A DNA stretch of 34,524 nt from Verrucomicrobiota bacterium (GTDB lineage: Bacteria > Verrucomicrobiota > Verrucomicrobiia > Opitutales > Opitutaceae). The notes beneath the pieces were generated by a model. That model saw only the letters and a program-made list of their open reading frames with translations, had not been told where the DNA came from and did no database searches. The stretch is taken from contig CAUJJL010000092.1 of assembly GCA_963205455.1 (NCBI GenBank), positions 1 to 34,524 on the forward strand, read 5' to 3'. The position numbers were made by a program, and so were the translations under genes. The first letter of the stretch is position 1. Each line of letters starts with the position of its first letter. Below, in pieces: positions 24,656 to 32,144 of the stretch.

Positions 24656-24773
24656 GCTGACCTTCACTCTGCGGGGCATTTGTCAGTCGAGCCAACCCAC
24701 ACTTACCTGCGAGCAAAGAAATTTACCCTGCTGCATTCGACCGTATGCGAATCTCCAGAGCCCAATGGAGTCC

Positions 24774-25013
24774 TCAGACAGCGATGGCGCGCACGCTCAG
24801 TACCTCGTCGTCACGTAGCGCTTCAACAGCAGAGGCTACGACAGCGATGACAGCGATCGTTTGACCTTTTGCTCCCATCACTTCCGCCGAATAGCCTTCA
24901 TCACCGTCCGGAGAAACATGATGTTCGACCAGACGCAGCAAGTCGCCCCTGCGAAGCCGGTGCTCCGGCAGATCGCGGGCAAGCGCAACTTCAGTGTATA
25001 GTGGAAACGTCAT
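24774..25013 (-). CDS. DUF4926 domain protein (small beta-barrel-like)
   Basis: The product has 79 residues. The pattern is PLYTEVALARDLPEHRLRRG, then DLLRLVEHH, EGYSAEVMGAKGQTIAVIAV and a short C-terminal strand, which matches the short DUF4926 family in strand order. The start overlaps the stop of the upstream gene as ATGA (25010-25013), so the two products are made together. DUF4926 genes are often paired with DUF6883 genes in bacteria, as here; the biochemical role of the pair is not established. It lies between flhF and flhA, where flagellar gene order is normally tight, so it is an inserted accessory gene. Confidence 0.75.
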   Translation of the reverse strand: MTFPLYTEVALARDLPEHRLRRGDLLRLVEHHVSPDGDEGYSAEVMGAKGQTIAVIAVVASAVEALRDDEVLSVRAIAV

Positions 25014-25345
25014 GCTTCAACAACCTCAACGGGAATCAGCGTGATGAATTTCGTGACGCCTGACAAGTGTTCCGTCATCCAGATGGACCGCACCCGCAAG
25101 TCGATACCAAGCGGCCCACGCAAGATACCGACTACCTCAAAATATCGCCCGAACTTGTTCTCATCGATCTGCGTTGCGTCGCATTGGATCGATAGCGCCC
25201 GGATTGCGGCAATCAGGACATCGGGATTGTGGCTCGTAAAACCGCTTATCTCCAAAAATGTCGATTTGTCACTTCGAGCCTGCCGAACCAGCAAATAGCT
25301 CGTCACCTTTTCGCGCGCAATCGTGGCGTTGGGCGGCAATCTCAT
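25010..25345 (-). CDS. DUF6883-like protein
   Basis: The ATG at 25345 (MRLPPNATIAREKVTSYLLV) gives 111 residues. The open frame extends upstream to 25483, but that part is not conserved-looking. Blocks are KVTSYLLVRQARSDKSTFLE, then a Gly-Phe-Thr turn (ISGFTSHNPDVLIAAIRAL), GRYFEVVGILRGPLGIDLRV and SIWMTEHLSGVTKFITLIP, which fits the DUF6883 layout (nucleoside-triphosphatase or toxin function is not shown). It is coupled to the DUF4926 gene by an ATGA overlap. Such a tight two-gene cassette resembles toxin-antitoxin or immunity pairs, but there is no catalytic motif I can point to. Confidence 0.65.
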   Translation of the reverse strand: MRLPPNATIAREKVTSYLLVRQARSDKSTFLEISGFTSHNPDVLIAAIRALSIQCDATQIDENKFGRYFEVVGILRGPLGIDLRVRSIWMTEHLSGVTKFITLIPVEVVEA

Positions 25346-25550
25346 CGCAGGTCGGATGATTCTCCACTTGGAAATTGCCGTCTGCTGGAGACGTTTGTGA
25401 ATGGCGGTGCTGCAACCTGTTCCTCGCTCAACTTCTTCCCGGCCAATTTTAGCGCGATTCGCCCGGACAACATCATGATCCAAGGCTATCGACGGCCTGC
25501 GGTCGATGCAAGTCAGCCCCTGGCCAAGATAAATTTCTCCATCCTTCCCA

Positions 25551-25604
25551 TCGATCCACGGGACCTGGAAGGTCCTGCTACGCTCCGAACCGATCGCGAT
25601 GATG
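25551..25604. repeat. direct repeat, copy 2, upstream of the DUF6883 gene
   Basis: This is the second copy of the 54-base repeat at 24602-24655, in the same orientation. The rest of the 25346-25677 gap shows no recognisable gene; it separates the cassette from flhA and presumably contains the cassette promoter. Confidence 0.85.
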
Positions 25605-25677
25605 CGCGATTACGTTTGGCCATTCAGCGCAAGGTGTTCGGCCCCGCACCCAGCTTCGATGGTGACAGACCAAATCC

Positions 25678-27891
25678 CTACGCAGCGCGCAGGGCGGGTG
25701 CGGCAGACTCAAGCCGGGCCACGAGGTGCGGGGGAATTGTCACGATCGCTGTGTTTTCAATTTCCGTGCTCTGCGGCAATTCCTGGAAAGCCAGCACAAC
25801 GAGTCTCGGGAACGAGGGCTCAAAGAAACGCTTCAATGCAAGCCTGAGCTCGGTGCTCACAACAAGAACCGGAGTCAGGTTCTGCTGCGTAAATTCCGCC
25901 ACGCGCGCATTGACCTCCGTCAGCAAATGCCGACCCAGCATCGGATCCAGGGCAAGTCCCACCTCGCTCGGCGTGCGATGGATGCGTGCAATCAGCACCT
26001 GCTCGAGCCGCGGATCAAACGTCGCGGCCTTGAGCGTGCCTGGTCGGTATTCCAGCTCAGGTACAAAATAGAGCCCCAGGCGGCGACGCGCGAGTTCGCT
26101 GAGGTCGTCCGGGTTCTTCGTGACACTCGCGAAATCGCCGATGCACTCGAGGATGAGCGGCAGATTGAGAATCGAGAGATTTTCCCGCAGCAGGTTCTGC
26201 AGCACGCGCTGGATGATTCCGAGATTTACGAGATCCGGCAACAGCTCCGAAACCAGCGCGGGGTGGGATTCCTTGAGGTGATCGATCAGTGTCTGCACGT
26301 CCTGGCGTCCGAGGAGAAGATGCGCGACATTCTTCAGCGTTTCCGACACGTGCGTGATCATCACGGACGACGGATCCACGACGGTATATCCATTGAGTTC
26401 CGCCGTCTTGCGCTCGGTTTCGTCGATCCACACCGCCTCGAGTCCGAACACCGGTTCGCGTGTGGGCAGGCCGCGAAGCGCAACCGTGCTGTTGGAAACA
26501 TTCATGGCCATGCTGCGACCGGGTTGAACCTGGCCCTTGGCCACGGTCTTTCCACGCAGGAGGAAGCGGTACTCATTGGCCTCAAGTTCAAGATTGTCGC
26601 GCACTGAGACGGGCGGAACAAGAATGCCCTTCTCGCGCGCGAGCGTCTTGCGCACGCCGGTGACGCGCGACAGGAGATCCCCTCCCTGCTTGGCATCCGC
26701 CAAGGGAAGCAATCCATAACCAATCTCAATCGCAAACACATCGAGGTCGACAAGCTTGCGCAGATCCTCGGAAATCGCGCCCTTGCCGGTGGACGAAGCG
26801 CCTTCCTTTCCACCCGCGGCCGACTTGCCGGACCCTGCGGCCTTGGCTGTCACAGCGGCAATCTCCGCCGAGGCCTCATCGACGCGTTGCTGCTGCTTGA
26901 GAATGCGGGCAATGTATCCCCCGACAAGCGCAAGGCTCAGGAAAGGCAGCGCGGGCATGCCGGGCATCAGGCCAAACACTCCCAGCATCGCCGCCGAGAT
27001 TCCGATGGCACGGGGATACCGGACCAGTTGTCCTCCGATCTGTTGTCCAAGGTTTCCGGTGCCTGCCGCGCGCGTGACCAAAATGCCCGCGCCAACCGAA
27101 ACGATGAGCGCCGGAATCTGGGAAACCAGGCCGTCACCAATCGACAGCAGCGTAAATTTCGTCGCGGCCTCTGAAAGCGTCATGTCCATCTGGAGCACGC
27201 CAATCGCGAAACCGCCGATGACGTTGACGAGCGTGATAAGAATGCCAGCAATCGCGTCGCCTCGAACAAACTTGGAGGCACCATCCATTGCACCATAGAA
27301 ATCAGCTTCCTTTTGAACCTTCTGACGTCGGGCAGTGGCGGTGGCCTCGTCAATGATGCCGGCGTTAAGTTCGGCATCGATCGCCATCTGCTTGCCGGGC
27401 AGGGCGTCCAGCGTGAAACGCGCGCTCACCTCCGCGATGCGGCCCGCGCCCTTCGTGATGACCACAAAATTGATGACGACGAGAATGAGGAAAACCACAA
27501 AGCCGACGATGTAGTTGCCCTGGATGACAAAGTGACCGAACGACTCGATCACATGGCCGGCCTCGCCCTTGGTGAGAATCAGCCGCGTCGAGCAGATATT
27601 GAGCGCGAGGCGGAAGAGCGTGAGCGCAAGCAGCAGCGTGGGAAATCCGGCAAATTCGGGTGGATCCTTCACGTAGATCACGATCAGCAGCATCAGCAGC
27701 GAAACCCCCATCTGCAGCGCGAGCATGACGTCCAGCGCCAGTGCCGGTAGTGGCACCAGGAGCATGAGCACCGTCATGAAAAGCGCCCCCGTAAAGATCA
27801 GGTCGGCGCGCTTGAGCAGATCGACACCCGCCCCCTTTGCGGGCAGTGACTGAGGAACGACAGCGGGACCGGTTGCAGCAGCGGAAGCCAT
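25678..27891 (-). CDS. flhA: flagellar type III export gate protein FlhA
   Basis: The product has 737 residues, slightly longer than most FlhA. Eight hydrophobic segments occupy the N-terminal half, including VMLALQMGVSLLMLLIVIYV and the FHIPEP-region equivalent VLALTLFRLALNICSTRLIL. The cytoplasmic loop GDAIAGILITLVNVIGGFAI is highly conserved. An Ala/Gly/Ser/Lys-rich linker near residues 345-375 connects to the C-terminal cytoplasmic domain that forms the nonameric ring receiving chaperone-substrate complexes (EYRFLLRGKTVAKGQ, VDPSSVMITHVSETLK). It follows flhB by 36 bases. The DUF cassette lies immediately downstream in transcription. Confidence 0.96.
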   Translation of the reverse strand: MASAAATGPAVVPQSLPAKGAGVDLLKRADLIFTGALFMTVLMLLVPLPALALDVMLALQMGVSLLMLLIVIYVKDPPEFAGFPTLLLALTLFRLALNICSTRLILTKGEAGHVIESFGHFVIQGNYIVGFVVFLILVVINFVVITKGAGRIAEVSARFTLDALPGKQMAIDAELNAGIIDEATATARRQKVQKEADFYGAMDGASKFVRGDAIAGILITLVNVIGGFAIGVLQMDMTLSEAATKFTLLSIGDGLVSQIPALIVSVGAGILVTRAAGTGNLGQQIGGQLVRYPRAIGISAAMLGVFGLMPGMPALPFLSLALVGGYIARILKQQQRVDEASAEIAAVTAKAAGSGKSAAGGKEGASSTGKGAISEDLRKLVDLDVFAIEIGYGLLPLADAKQGGDLLSRVTGVRKTLAREKGILVPPVSVRDNLELEANEYRFLLRGKTVAKGQVQPGRSMAMNVSNSTVALRGLPTREPVFGLEAVWIDETERKTAELNGYTVVDPSSVMITHVSETLKNVAHLLLGRQDVQTLIDHLKESHPALVSELLPDLVNLGIIQRVLQNLLRENLSILNLPLILECIGDFASVTKNPDDLSELARRRLGLYFVPELEYRPGTLKAATFDPRLEQVLIARIHRTPSEVGLALDPMLGRHLLTEVNARVAEFTQQNLTPVLVVSTELRLALKRFFEPSFPRLVVLAFQELPQSTEIENTAIVTIPPHLVARLESAAPALRAA

Positions 27892-27927
27892 GGGAAATTT
27901 GACGAGTGAGAAATTCAGCGATCAGGG

Positions 27928-29052
27928 TCAGGCGACGCCTCGCAACGCCTGACTTTCAGCGGCGGTTCGGCGCATCTTCAGTTCATGGAAGTACAGGCGG
28001 TGGGTCTTGTACACGAACGCAAGGATGCCTGCGACCGCCTGATAGAGCTCGTTGGGAATCGGCTGCCCCACAATCCCCATACTGAAGAGCATGCGCGCCA
28101 CAGGTCGGTTTTCGACCATGGGCACCCCGTGTTCAGCCGCGAGAGCCTTGATGCGCATCGCAAACCGGTTGTCGCCCTTCGCGAGCACAACAGGGGCGTT
28201 GTCCTTGCCGCGCTCGTACTTCAGCGCGACCGCATAGTGCGTTGGATTCGTGACAACGACGTCTGCCGTCGCGACGGCGCTGAGCATCTGTTTCTGCATC
28301 AGGCGGCGTCCCATGCGACGCATGGCACTCTTGGTATTCGCGTCGCCTTCCGACTGCTTGTGCTCGTCCTTCACCTCCTGGCGCGTCATGCGCATCTCCT
28401 TGAATGTCTTGAACCGCTCGTAGGAATAGCTGATCGCAGCGATGATACCAAGGGCCACGAGAAGTTTCCCGAAGAATTCAACAGTGGCCCTATGAAGAAA
28501 GCCGCCGAGGTAGGCGCTTTCGACGGGAGCACTGAACAACGGATCAGCGAGAAGATTCTTCGCCGCCATCCAGAGGACAAAGCCGATGCCCAGCATCTTC
28601 AGAAAATCAATCAAGCCATGCACGGCTGTGGTTTTTGAAAACAGGCGCTGAAGCCCCTGCACCACATCGAGACGCTCGATCTTGAAACCAAGGGCTTTGG
28701 GCGAAATCCGAAACCCGGTCTGGAATCCGCCGGCGAGCAAGGTGGCCGTTGTGGTTGCCAGCAGCACGGGCAGGAGCACGCGCGCGATGACGAGCCCGAC
28801 TTCATCAAGCTGCCCGGGGAGCGTTGCGATTTCCAAACGCGCTGCACCCAGGTCCCGCCAGAACAGCGTCGCCAGTGCGGCGACCTCATGCATGCCTCCA
28901 GAAAGGCTCATGGAAAAAATGCCCAGTGCCGCGGCCAGCATCGCAACAACCTGAAGCTCGGGCGTCTTGGCAAACTGGCCGCGATCCATCGCGTCCGTTT
29001 TCCGCTTGTCGGTCGGCAGCTCGGTTTTTGAGTCGTCGTCGTGTTCAGCCAT
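27928..29052 (-). CDS. flhB: flagellar export switch protein FlhB
   Basis: The product has 374 residues. The N-terminal segment TELPTDKRKTDAMDRGQFAKT is the FlhB signature (normally EKTEKPTPKKLxKAREEGQVxxS), followed by four membrane helices (about residues 32-210). A cytoplasmic linker MTRQEVKDEHKQSEGD leads to the autocleavage site NPTH at residues 269-272, which is intact, so substrate-specificity switching should work. A Shine-Dalgarno-like GGGAGG lies two bases before the ATG. A near-perfect sigma-54 promoter precedes it, making flhB the first gene of a flhB-flhA transcript. Confidence 0.95.
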   Translation of the reverse strand: MAEHDDDSKTELPTDKRKTDAMDRGQFAKTPELQVVAMLAAALGIFSMSLSGGMHEVAALATLFWRDLGAARLEIATLPGQLDEVGLVIARVLLPVLLATTTATLLAGGFQTGFRISPKALGFKIERLDVVQGLQRLFSKTTAVHGLIDFLKMLGIGFVLWMAAKNLLADPLFSAPVESAYLGGFLHRATVEFFGKLLVALGIIAAISYSYERFKTFKEMRMTRQEVKDEHKQSEGDANTKSAMRRMGRRLMQKQMLSAVATADVVVTNPTHYAVALKYERGKDNAPVVLAKGDNRFAMRIKALAAEHGVPMVENRPVARMLFSMGIVGQPIPNELYQAVAGILAFVYKTHRLYFHELKMRRTAAESQALRGVA

Positions 29053-29069
29053 GGCCTCCCGTCAGGGAA

Positions 29070-29085
29070 TGCAAGGACAGTGCCA
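29070..29085 (-). promoter_or_regulatory. sigma-54 promoter of flhB-flhA
   Basis: On the minus strand this reads TGGCACTGTCCTTGCA, an exact match to TGGCAC-N5-TTGC with the correct GG-N10-GC spacing. The -12 C is 19 bases before the flhB ATG, so the leader would be only about 8 bases. Confidence 0.75.
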
Positions 29086-29125
29086 CAACGCACGGGTGTT
29101 ATGTGTCTATGCTGTTACCAAGATC

Positions 29126-29135
29126 TTACGAGATT
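29126..29135. promoter_or_regulatory. candidate activator site of flhB (TTACGAGATT)
   Basis: This site starts 41 bases beyond the flhB -24 element, matching the position of similar sites at flhF and fliO (TTA-N3-(A/G)ATT). It is the weakest of the three matches. Confidence 0.3.
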
Positions 29136-29268
29136 CTCATCAGGCAACACAGTGCACCCGGCAAAATCTGCAGCATCCGCTGTCAGGCAATCCGGAAATG
29201 GAGCGGGTAGTTCCAGCTCCGAACCTTGTTCCGAACAGATCGCTGCACAGCCAATTGACATTGTTCCC

Positions 29269-29306
29269 AACCTGGAGGGGCACGACGACGCGTGCCCCTC
29301 CAGGTT
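29269..29306. repeat. perfect 16-bp hairpin built from fused REP-like half units
   Basis: AACCTGGAGGGGCACG (29269-29284) and its exact complement CGTGCCCCTCCAGGTT (29291-29306) flank the loop ACGACG. It is in the 29053-29353 gap, after the end of the vapC remnant and before the flhB promoter. It could stop read-through from vapBC; there is no T run. Confidence 0.8.
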
Positions 29307-29353
29307 GTCAGGAAAATCAATCTACACCCCGGCACCTTCGCCAATTCCGCGCT

Positions 29354-29779
29354 TTACTGGATCATATCCAAAACCAGCCGAAAACGGCGCGAACCATGGC
29401 GCCGGTAAGTCCGGAAGCCAAGCTCATCCAGCGTCACAATTTTATCCAGGCCGGTTTCCTCAGCAAGCAACACCAATGTGGCATCGGCAAAGTCCATCGG
29501 CGTGTCCGTATACCTGCCCATCAGTCGGGCGGCAGCGCGAAGCTGCTCCGGGGCAAAGCAGTCCCGAATGCCAATCTGGGCATCATCCAGAAACTCCGCC
29601 AATACCTCTGCGCCTTTCGCCTGCCCGCCGACGAAATGCATGGCTTCGGTCACCACGGCTTCCGTGGTCAGCAAGATTCCGGAAAATGCGGACAGCACTC
29701 AGGCACAACGTTCATGTTGAGGGTCGCCCCGGTTAAGGGCCGCCACCAAGGGGCCGGTATCGAGCAACCAAGAACTCAC
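29354..29779 (-). pseudogene. vapC: VapC-type PIN-domain toxin with in-frame stop
   Basis: From a GTG at 29779, which overlaps the antitoxin stop as GTGA, the frame reads SSWLLDTGPLVAALNRGDP and HERCA, then hits TGA at 29701-29699. Without a frame change it continues VLSAFSGILLTTEAVVTEAM and later TDTPMDFADATLVLLAEETG. The PIN metal ligands are Asp7 (LLDTGP), the Glu in TTEAV and the Asp pair in MDFADA; the stop separates the first from the rest. Restart at the GTG at 29698 would give 114 residues without Asp7, so ribonuclease activity should be lost. Apart from this codon the gene looks intact, which suggests a recent mutation or a sequencing error. Confidence 0.8.
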
Positions 29780-30036
29780 AACCGGGTATTCATCCGCAGC
29801 AGGTGCGCCCGCCATGGATCCTTGTCTTGGGGCACCGGTGCAAAATCAAGGCGGCCCAAGTGGCGTCCGGCCTGCTCGCCCACTGTATCCGGCCGCAGGA
29901 GCTGTCCGGCAATCAACTCCCGCACCAGTTCGGATTCGGTCCGTCCCGAGGTGGCTGCACGCGCACGCAACGCCTTCCGATGGGCTGCCGGCAAACAAAT
30001 GGTGAGTGTTTCGGACATGTCTGAAACGCTATCCAT
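29776..30036 (-). CDS. vapB: antitoxin of the vapBC-type pair (ribbon-helix-helix-like)
   Basis: From the ATG at 30036 (86 residues) the protein reads MDSVSDMSETLTICLPAAHR, then KALRARAATSGRTESELVRE. This short beta strand followed by two helices is the pattern of ribbon-helix-helix antitoxins. The C-terminal part, with QDKDPWRAHLLRMNTRL, would bind the toxin. A GGAG nine bases before 30036 supports this start; ATG 30018 is an alternative. A near-perfect palindrome (30008-30027) lies at the N-terminal codons and may be its own operator. It is coupled to the PIN-domain gene. The pair is inserted between fliR and flhB. Confidence 0.75.
   Translation of the reverse strand: MDSVSDMSETLTICLPAAHRKALRARAATSGRTESELVRELIAGQLLRPDTVGEQAGRHLGRLDFAPVPQDKDPWRAHLLRMNTRL
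30008..30027. promoter_or_regulatory. palindrome at the antitoxin start, candidate autoregulatory operator
   Basis: GTTTCGGACA and TGTCTGAAAC are adjacent arms with 9 of 10 matching pairs and no spacer. The ATG at 30018 lies at its centre. Antitoxins of this class usually repress their own operon from such sites. Confidence 0.5.
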
Positions 30037-30165
30037 CGTAAGACACTCCGCAAGACACACAGGTTCTCGCAACAGCTCCCGGGGCATCTGCCCAAGACAA
30101 GCCCTGCCAAGAGAAGTCCGATCGATCTGCATGGGGGCATGTACGCATGTCAGGATCATTCCAGG

Positions 30166-30915
30166 TCAATGTGGCAGGATTTCCAGGATTCTGAATGGCA
30201 TGGCATCGAACTCGGTCCAGAGGTATCGCGCTATCAATCCTCCTGCTCCGGCCAGCAGGCTGAATCCTGCGAGCGTGCGGAGCGGGTAGCTGAGGACGAA
30301 GACACCCATCTTCGGCACCGCGCGTCCTAGAACGGAGAACGCGAGGTTGACGAGGAAGTTCAATGCGATGAAGGGCGCTGCGATGCGAAAACCGAGGCTG
30401 ATGACATGGCCCGTCTGCACGATGAGCGAGAGCGTAGTGCCGTCGCTGAACCCCGGCGCCCCTGCAGGCGCGAGATCGAAACTGCGCATGAACGCGGTGA
30501 GTACCGTCAGGTGCGCGCCGAAGAGGAAGAACAGCACGCCCGCGAACATCGAAAGAAATGCCGGCAACGGCTCCTGCGCCGGCTGGGGCACATCAAATCC
30601 GGGGGCCGCCATGAGTCCGATTTCATTCGCAATCAGCCGACCTGCCAGTTCCACCGCGGCGAACGCAAGTCGCCCTATGAAACCAAACACGAGCCCGAGA
30701 ATCACCTCTCCCCCGGCGGCGAAAATCAGTCCACCGACGCCGGACGGGAACGGACTTCCGCGAACAATCCCATAGAGGATCGATGCCAGGCACGCCGCCA
30801 TTGCCACCCGCAGCATGACGGGAAGCGGACGGCCCGCCAGGGTTGGAAACAGCAGGACCACTCCGAGGCTTCGGAGGAAAACCATCAACCAGGCAAATAC
30901 CAGGTCGATCGGCAT
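30166..30915 (-). CDS. fliR: flagellar export gate protein FliR
   Basis: The ATG at 30915 (MPIDLVFAWLMVFLRSLGVV) gives 249 residues, the usual length; a start at 30957 would overlap fliQ and add a charged non-family leader. Six hydrophobic segments are visible, including GGEVILGLVFGFIGRLAFAA and the conserved IANEIGLMAAPGFDVPQPAQ block. The later VNLAFSVLGRAVPKMGVFVL region is typical. FliR joins FliP and FliQ in the helical export gate inside the MS ring. The fused FliR-FlhB arrangement of some bacteria is not present; instead the vapBC pair separates them. Confidence 0.94.
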   Translation of the reverse strand: MPIDLVFAWLMVFLRSLGVVLLFPTLAGRPLPVMLRVAMAACLASILYGIVRGSPFPSGVGGLIFAAGGEVILGLVFGFIGRLAFAAVELAGRLIANEIGLMAAPGFDVPQPAQEPLPAFLSMFAGVLFFLFGAHLTVLTAFMRSFDLAPAGAPGFSDGTTLSLIVQTGHVISLGFRIAAPFIALNFLVNLAFSVLGRAVPKMGVFVLSYPLRTLAGFSLLAGAGGLIARYLWTEFDAMPFRILEILPH

Positions 30916-30937
30916 GGACGAATCTCTCCGCTCTTCC

Positions 30938-31207
30938 TCAGCTTCCGAGCGTGGCAATCCGCGTGATCATCGTCGTCGCGAATTCCGAGACGGACCGAAG
31001 CAACCAGGGCGCAAGCAGGATCAGCAGACCGGCCAGCGCCAGGAGCTTCGGCGCAAAGGTCAGCGTCTGCTCCTGAATGCTTGTCACCGACTGAAACAGG
31101 CTCATCGCAAATCCGATGATCAGCATCACTCCGAGAAACGGGGCGATGGTATAAATCGAGAACGTGATCACGTTCTTGAAGATATCGATGGCAAGTTCCG
31201 GATTCAC
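30938..31207 (-). CDS. fliQ: flagellar export gate protein FliQ
   Basis: The product has 89 residues with two membrane helices: ITFSIYTIAPFLGVMLIIGF and LLALAGLLILLAPWLLRSVS. The intervening SLFQSVTSIQEQTLTFAPKL is the highly conserved FliQ turn. It forms four copies around the FliP-FliR core of the export gate. It lies 34 bases after fliP and 22 bases before fliR. Confidence 0.95.
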   Translation of the reverse strand: MNPELAIDIFKNVITFSIYTIAPFLGVMLIIGFAMSLFQSVTSIQEQTLTFAPKLLALAGLLILLAPWLLRSVSEFATTMITRIATLGS

Positions 31208-31241
31208 GACAGGAAGGGAAAAGGTTGGGAGATCGGAAGCG

Positions 31242-32144
31242 TCAGGTATGGAAGCTGTCCACGAGGCTCTTCACCACGAGGTGCCATCCATCCACGAGGA
31301 CAAACAGCAACAGCTTGAAAGGCAGCGATACGATTGCAGGCGGCATCATCATCATGCCGAGCGCCATCAGCACCGAGGACACGAGGAAGTCCACGACAAG
31401 GAAGGGCAGAAAAAGCATGAAGCCCATCTGGAAGGCGGTCTGGAGTTCGCTGATGACAAAAGCAGGAATCACCACACGCATCGGCAACTGATCCACGCGC
31501 GTCGGCGGAAAGCGTCCGAGCTGGAGGAAGAATTCGAGGTCACGTGTGCGCGTCTGCTTGAGCATGAAGTCGCGCAGCGGAACCGTCGCCTTCTCAAACG
31601 CAGCCCCCGACGCCGCCTGCCCGGCGAGATACGGCTGCAAGGCCTCGTTGTTGATGCGCTCGAAGACGGGTCCCATGAGGAAAAACGTCAGGAAGAGCGA
31701 CAACCCAACCACGATCTGATTCGAAGGGGCGGAGGCCACGCCGAGCGCCGTGCGCACAAAACCCAGCACAATCACAATGCGCGTAAAACTGGTCATCAGG
31801 ATGACCATCGACGGCGCAAGCGTGAGCAGGGTCATCACGACCACGAGCTGGATTGCGACACCGACATCGCCCGGTTTGCCCGTGCCCTCGAGTCCGATGT
31901 TCAACCGGAGCGGACTCGACCCTGTGCCCGAATTTGGTGGCGGCAGCGCGATCGACGCTCCCGGCGGCGCCTGTACGGAAGGCGTGGCGATGGCCGGAGG
32001 CGTGCCCGCGGCAATGGGTGCCGGTTCAACAACCGGTGTCTGAGCGGACAGCGGCGAAATCGCCAGCAGCAGCGCGAGCAGGCCCGCGACGAGTGTGAAC
32101 TTGAAACCTCCAGACATGAGGCAAACGGGGGGCGCGTTCTTCAC
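31242..32144 (-). CDS. fliP: flagellar export gate protein FliP
   Basis: The product has 300 residues from the ATG at 32144, which overlaps the fliO stop (ATGA). A signal peptide (FTLVAGLLALLLAISPLSA) is followed by an unusual Pro/Ala-rich stretch of about 50 residues (VEPAPIAAGTPPAIATPS and so on) before the family core. The core has VVVMTLLTLAPSMVILMTSF, TRIVIVLGFVRTALGVASAP and the C-terminal FLVVDFLVSSVLMALGMMMM with PPAIVSLPFKLLLFVLVDGW. FliP oligomerises as the base of the export gate. Most FliP proteins have about 245 residues; the difference is the N-terminal extension. Confidence 0.95.
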   Translation of the reverse strand: MKNAPPVCLMSGGFKFTLVAGLLALLLAISPLSAQTPVVEPAPIAAGTPPAIATPSVQAPPGASIALPPPNSGTGSSPLRLNIGLEGTGKPGDVGVAIQLVVVMTLLTLAPSMVILMTSFTRIVIVLGFVRTALGVASAPSNQIVVGLSLFLTFFLMGPVFERINNEALQPYLAGQAASGAAFEKATVPLRDFMLKQTRTRDLEFFLQLGRFPPTRVDQLPMRVVIPAFVISELQTAFQMGFMLFLPFLVVDFLVSSVLMALGMMMMPPAIVSLPFKLLLFVLVDGWHLVVKSLVDSFHT

